From positions 798,895-862,894 of the forward strand of contig KB445804.1 of the NCBI GenBank assembly GCA_000320605.2: a stretch of 64,000 nt of DNA, read 5' to 3'. The number at the start of each line of letters is the position of its first letter. Position 1 is the first letter of the stretch. A program made the translations under genes and the position numbers. Of this stretch, positions 60,371 through 64,000 are shown piece by piece. Under the pieces are notes generated by a model. It saw nothing but the letters and a program-made list of their open reading frames with translations. It ran no database searches and had not been told where the DNA came from. This stretch comes from Gelatoporia subvermispora B (taxonomy: Eukaryota; Basidiomycota; Agaricomycetes; Polyporales; Gelatoporiaceae).

Positions 60371-62983
60371 GTCGGTCCGAAAGCTTTACTCGGAGTAATT
60401 AGAGAAGGTTTGTGAGGGAGACAGGAAGACGAGTCGCGGTGGGAAGGGCATGCTTGGGAGAGTTGTGTATTTGAGGATCAAGCTATACCCAAGTGACTCG
60501 AGATTGAGTTTCTCCATCTCACGACATCGTGAGCTATCAAAGGCTATCAGGTCCGAATCTGCCCGGTTCCATGCCGCTTGCAGCTTCTGCTGCGTGGTCG
60601 GTGCAACGACTCAGGTGTCTTCCGTATTACGATCCCATAGTAGCTGTTGACCAGATTTGTGGGCCAGGAGGTTATCTTGCTAGGACTTGTTACATATACA
60701 CTGGCCTGGCCAGACTTCGATCGCTTCATGAGGGTAGAATCATTGCAACGTATCAACACGTCCTAACGCCGGGCGTCTCGTTAAGCGGTGTGTGACGTCA
60801 TCGATCACCACCCCGACAGCGACTCGAAATCTGAACTTGAGATGTATATGTACATACTCACCGACGTAACCGCCGCTGTACCTATTCGCCTCATGTATAT
60901 GAAACAAATTTACTTAAAGTTTCTAAACAACGCTGCGTAAGCACAATCTCGGTCACAACTTTACAGTACCTGTGTTTTACTACGCCAAAAAAGCTTCAAA
61001 GTCACGCCCAAGGACCACAAAGGCAGGCAAGTAGAATCGATGTTTTCCTGATGTAGCTAGCATCTTCCTACGTCTCGCACACTCAAGGAACCCTGCCACA
61101 CAACTTCCCGAATTTTGTTCCCTTATACTCGTTTTCGGAACACTGTCAGAAGCCGCTTTGGAACCCAGTACTCCTTGATTTTCCGGGTTGCAGTTATCTC
61201 GGTTTCGGCGTGAGGATCAGTGCCTTGAGAATTAATCAGGAGGATCTAGCCCACAATCTGGTTTTGGCTGGTCGATAGTCACTGTATGATCTATTGACTG
61301 AAGGTGAGGTTGCAAGGGGGTCCACCATTGCCAGAGGCAGCGCGAATTTACTGAAGCATGACACTGTGACAGGATAGTCCCGACATCGCTGGGGTCCATA
61401 ACATACGGCAAGATCAGTATAATAGGCTCGTTTCGACGTGCGGTAACGAGCTTCACATGTCAGCTTCGGGTGGTATCCACCAGGTGTGGTGTCGAGAGCG
61501 GATAGCGATGTCATTTACCAAATGACTACTGCTATGTTGTGAAGTGTTGTGAAAACGTGGGTTTATATTGAAAACGAATGATGCATTCACGGAATGTAAT
61601 GGTTGGTACTCTATAGCTAGGCCGACGTTTCCTCGTCTCCTGGGATGTCACATGACGGCCAGTCTCATGTCACGTCAATATATGACGGCGGGCACAGGAA
61701 GAGAGGCAAGCTTATCAGAGAGTCGTGGACAACTCCAAGGATGTATGACCTCCACTAAGCTCGCCTCAACAATGGACATATCGGAGGCCATAGGAGTGAG
61801 TACATCGACAACCCTAGCGGAGGAGTGGATGCAGGCGCTTTGAGGGCCGAGAAGTGGGTCCGAGGGAAAGCGGTCAATACAGTGGGCACACTTCTCTGCG
61901 GATGGACGGACATGTGGCCAACACAGTGGACATGTTCCTCTGTACATTGTTGATTCATTCTATTCACGGTGGCCCGTGTCCTGCGTATAGTTGCAGTATT
62001 GTCACCAAGCGGGATATCCGCCGTGCCCAAAATCAGTTGAGTGCGCCCGCCGCCAACGCTTCGTAGTACACACTATTGACGATGGTAGGAGCATTCTGAA
62101 GATACAGGAGTCGATCTGTTTGGCTCGACGCTGCGTGGTCGAGTTCAACGCATCGAACGCGTGTGAGACGAGGACTTACAGAAGCTCGTAGTGCCGTAGT
62201 GCGCGATGCAAAGGAATCGTTCGACAGTTCGACTCGTAGTTGCAACAGTCGCTATTCGACATCCCAATGGTGTTCATCAAATACTTCTTAGAGTAGACAT
62301 GTTCCTGGTATCTTATCCTTGTGGCAGAGAGCTTCCACCCAATGCAAAACTATGACAGTGTTGTGCAATCCTTGGACCTCATGGCCGAGCGAGACGGCAG
62401 TGACCACGGTGCAGTCTTGCAGATTGATGCTAACAGACGTGGATTGGGACATCTTCAAAGAAGGCCGTGGCAAAAAGAGGTGATGTCAGAGCTTCACCTA
62501 TATTTGAAGGTGGTTATGATGGTCTTCCAGGTCAGATAGAAGCCTGTTGAGGAGGGCAGTGCGTACCGTATAAGTCACGCTGACAATCATATTGCTTGAT
62601 AGCCTACGATGCATGGAGAACGACTCGAATGATTAGGCGGATCCAAGCCAGCAACTTACCTCACAAGGTCAGCACAGCATCGTCCACAAGACTTTGCGAT
62701 GCATAACGTGATCACTGATTCGAGAGACTTCAGAGCTTCAGGATTGTCCAAAATAGTTTGTGAATGAAGGAGCCAAATCTGCAAACAAAATGCACCGTAG
62801 AATCAAAGCCACACACCCATGACAGACGAATCTTATGAGAAATCGAGGGCTGGACTTGTGCTGGCCAGGCGTAGTCAGCAATCATACTAAACAGGAGTAC
62901 ACATTACAACTAATAGAAGCTACACTTGCACGTCAACATGAGTACCGGTCCCCCACGAATATGACAAAAGAACATAGCGGCTA
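60371..62983. other. Gene-poor interval, 2.6 kb
   Basis: No multi-exon gene with domain support was found. It contains the second copy of the short repeated ORF (61445-61512, minus) and several minus-strand fragments of protein-like composition near 62030-62480 (SVSINLQDCTVVTAVSLGHE; YLQNAPTIVNSVYYEALAAG) that do not join into a gene. These may be decayed genes. Confidence 0.4.
61445..61512 (-). other. Short ORF start, member of a dispersed pair
   Basis: The minus strand begins ATGACATCGCTATCCGC and reads MTSLSALDTTPGGYHPKLT, then a donor-like GTGAAG. It aligns from ATG to ACCCGAAGCTGACATGT with the sequence at 25098-25030. The continuation past the presumed intron is not conserved between the two copies as far as I can see. 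Family unknown. Confidence 0.35.
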
Positions 62984-63991
62984 TCACAACATCTCGAGGT
63001 CAGGCTCTCCTTCAGCGTCTACATCGTCTTCTCCTTCCGCATCCTCCTCGCCCAAGTCTTCGGCGCTTACGACATCGGCATGCCGTTCGGCAGAAGGGAC
63101 GTCTTCGGTGTCTGCTGTTCGTCCGGCCGCAGGAACCTTGTTCGCATCAACAAGTTGCTCTTCAACCGCAATCGTATCGTCGCTTGGGATGCTATGCCTC
63201 CCAACTGCAGTGAGCGGCGTCTCGGCATCGTCGAAGGTCAGCTTCTCCGACGCCCCAGATGTATCGATAGGTAGAGGTGAGAGCTGAGCTGGTGTTAGAG
63301 GGCTGATAATCTCGTCGCTCGCCGTCGAGCCCAAGATGTCCATGCGATCTTCCTGTCCGCAGTCATCTTGCCCATTCTCTCCCGGGTCTTGCAGAAGTAA
63401 CACGTCAGTTGGTGAGGTCTTCTCAGTGTCCTGCATAGTACCGCTCCCTTCCTCTTCTTCAGGAGATATATCGCCGTTGAGCGCAGACTTAAGCAAAGGT
63501 TTTCGAGGCCGTCGAGATGCCTTGGACGGTGACACCTGGATGCGACTCGGCCGGCGAGGGGTCCGCCGCACATCTGGACTAGACGGGATGATATCCACCT
63601 CCGGGGACGAGTCGACACGTCGCCGCTTGCGCGGAGACGATGACATCGACCGGGAGGCCGCTCTCTTGCCGTCATGCTCGGAGTTAGACCGAGTTGCACG
63701 GGAAGTCTGCCCTTCCGCTTCGAGATCAACATCCATCACCGCATCATCAGCTCCGTTGGGGTCCTCCGATGGCCCATCCTTCGTTGTGCGCGGCGTCGGT
63801 AAGGACTTAGAGCTCCCCGTGATTTGCTTGTCGCGAAAGCCCTGCCCGTTGAACAAGGAATCGGACGAGATGGCGCGGCTGCGGAGGCGTCGATTGGAGG
63901 GGGGAGGGTCCCTGGCCAGTTTCTCCGCCAGAGCTCTGTCCCGGTCAAGCTGCGCCTGATCCTGGGGTTCAGGGCTCGGTGAACGAACCAT
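62984..63991 (-). CDS. Disordered acidic hypothetical protein, 335 aa (may be incomplete)
   Basis: One open minus-strand frame from ATG 63991 (MVRSPSPEPQDQAQLDRD) to the stop at 62984. It is rich in Ser, Asp, Glu and Arg with basic clusters SPRKRRRVDSS and KASRRPRKPLLKS that resemble nuclear signals, and a strongly acidic end (GEEDAEGEDDVDAEGEPD). The ATG lies 10 nt from the window edge; if it is internal, the gene continues outside. No domain recognised; a nuclear protein is likely. Confidence 0.6.
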   Translation of the reverse strand: MVRSPSPEPQDQAQLDRDRALAEKLARDPPPSNRRLRSRAISSDSLFNGQGFRDKQITGSSKSLPTPRTTKDGPSEDPNGADDAVMDVDLEAEGQTSRATRSNSEHDGKRAASRSMSSSPRKRRRVDSSPEVDIIPSSPDVRRTPRRPSRIQVSPSKASRRPRKPLLKSALNGDISPEEEEGSGTMQDTEKTSPTDVLLLQDPGENGQDDCGQEDRMDILGSTASDEIISPLTPAQLSPLPIDTSGASEKLTFDDAETPLTAVGRHSIPSDDTIAVEEQLVDANKVPAAGRTADTEDVPSAERHADVVSAEDLGEEDAEGEDDVDAEGEPDLEML

Positions 63992-64000
63992 GGAAGCGCC

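Overview
The window is nuclear DNA of a filamentous basidiomycete, most likely an Agaricomycete. This is inferred from intron-dense genes (introns mostly 45-65 nt, GT..AG with short polypyrimidine tracts), compact alternating-strand genes, and families typical of mushroom-forming fungi (DUF6533-type membrane proteins, Hva1/Tudor, TOM13, fungal urease). About 24 protein-coding genes are supported by reading frames joined across introns, plus two tRNA genes, both on the minus strand. No transposon, CRISPR array, prophage or secondary-metabolite cluster is evident.

Layout. 0-4.2 kb is gene-poor: two decayed minus-strand pieces resembling DUF6533 7TM proteins, an intron-containing tRNA-Pro(AGG), a disordered hypothetical protein and a small orphan gene. 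4.4-8.2 kb is a head-to-head pair: a secreted endonuclease/exonuclease/phosphatase-family nuclease (minus) and an intracellular LysM/zinc-binding protein (plus). 8.4-12.7 kb holds two adjacent minus-strand SANT/Myb-like nuclear proteins. 13.2-24.1 kb carries three plus-strand genes: mRNA exporter Mex67/NXF, an ankyrin/coiled-coil protein, and Vam6/Vps39. 25.8-27.8 kb is a divergent pair: a 67-residue Hva1/Tudor protein and a TOM13/Mim1-type mitochondrial outer-membrane protein with a histidine-rich linker. 28-36.3 kb is three minus-strand genes: DENND6-like Rab GEF, cytochrome b5-acyl-CoA dehydrogenase fusion, and a long disordered protein.

37.3-38.8 kb is a CPSF6-like RRM protein; 39.2-42.8 kb holds SPT2 and an MFS transporter (both minus); 44.1-45.3 kb a hypothetical protein with a TATA box; 45.5-48.7 kb urease (minus); 49.8-50.4 kb a small hypothetical; 51.2-54.7 kb a cPLA2-type phospholipase with a presequence-like N-terminus; 54.9-55.9 kb a thioredoxin-like protein; 56.2 kb tRNA-Ala(TGC); 56.8-58.5 kb a DUF1295 membrane protein; 59.1-60.4 kb an aldo-keto reductase; 60.4-63 kb is nearly empty; a disordered protein reaches the right edge.

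The genes are mostly housekeeping (RNA export and 3'-end processing, chromatin, vacuolar tethering, mitochondrial import, urea hydrolysis) and do not form one pathway. The least expected signals are four GC-AG introns forced by reading frame, a pair of short homologous ORFs 36 kb apart, the His-rich TOM13 linker, and the organelle-type N-terminus of the phospholipase. All intron calls were made by eye from reading frame and splice consensus. Exon lists that close the reading frame exactly (e.g. nuclease, SANT genes, Vam6, TOM13, CPSF6-like) are the firmest; where only a span is given, internal boundaries are approximate.
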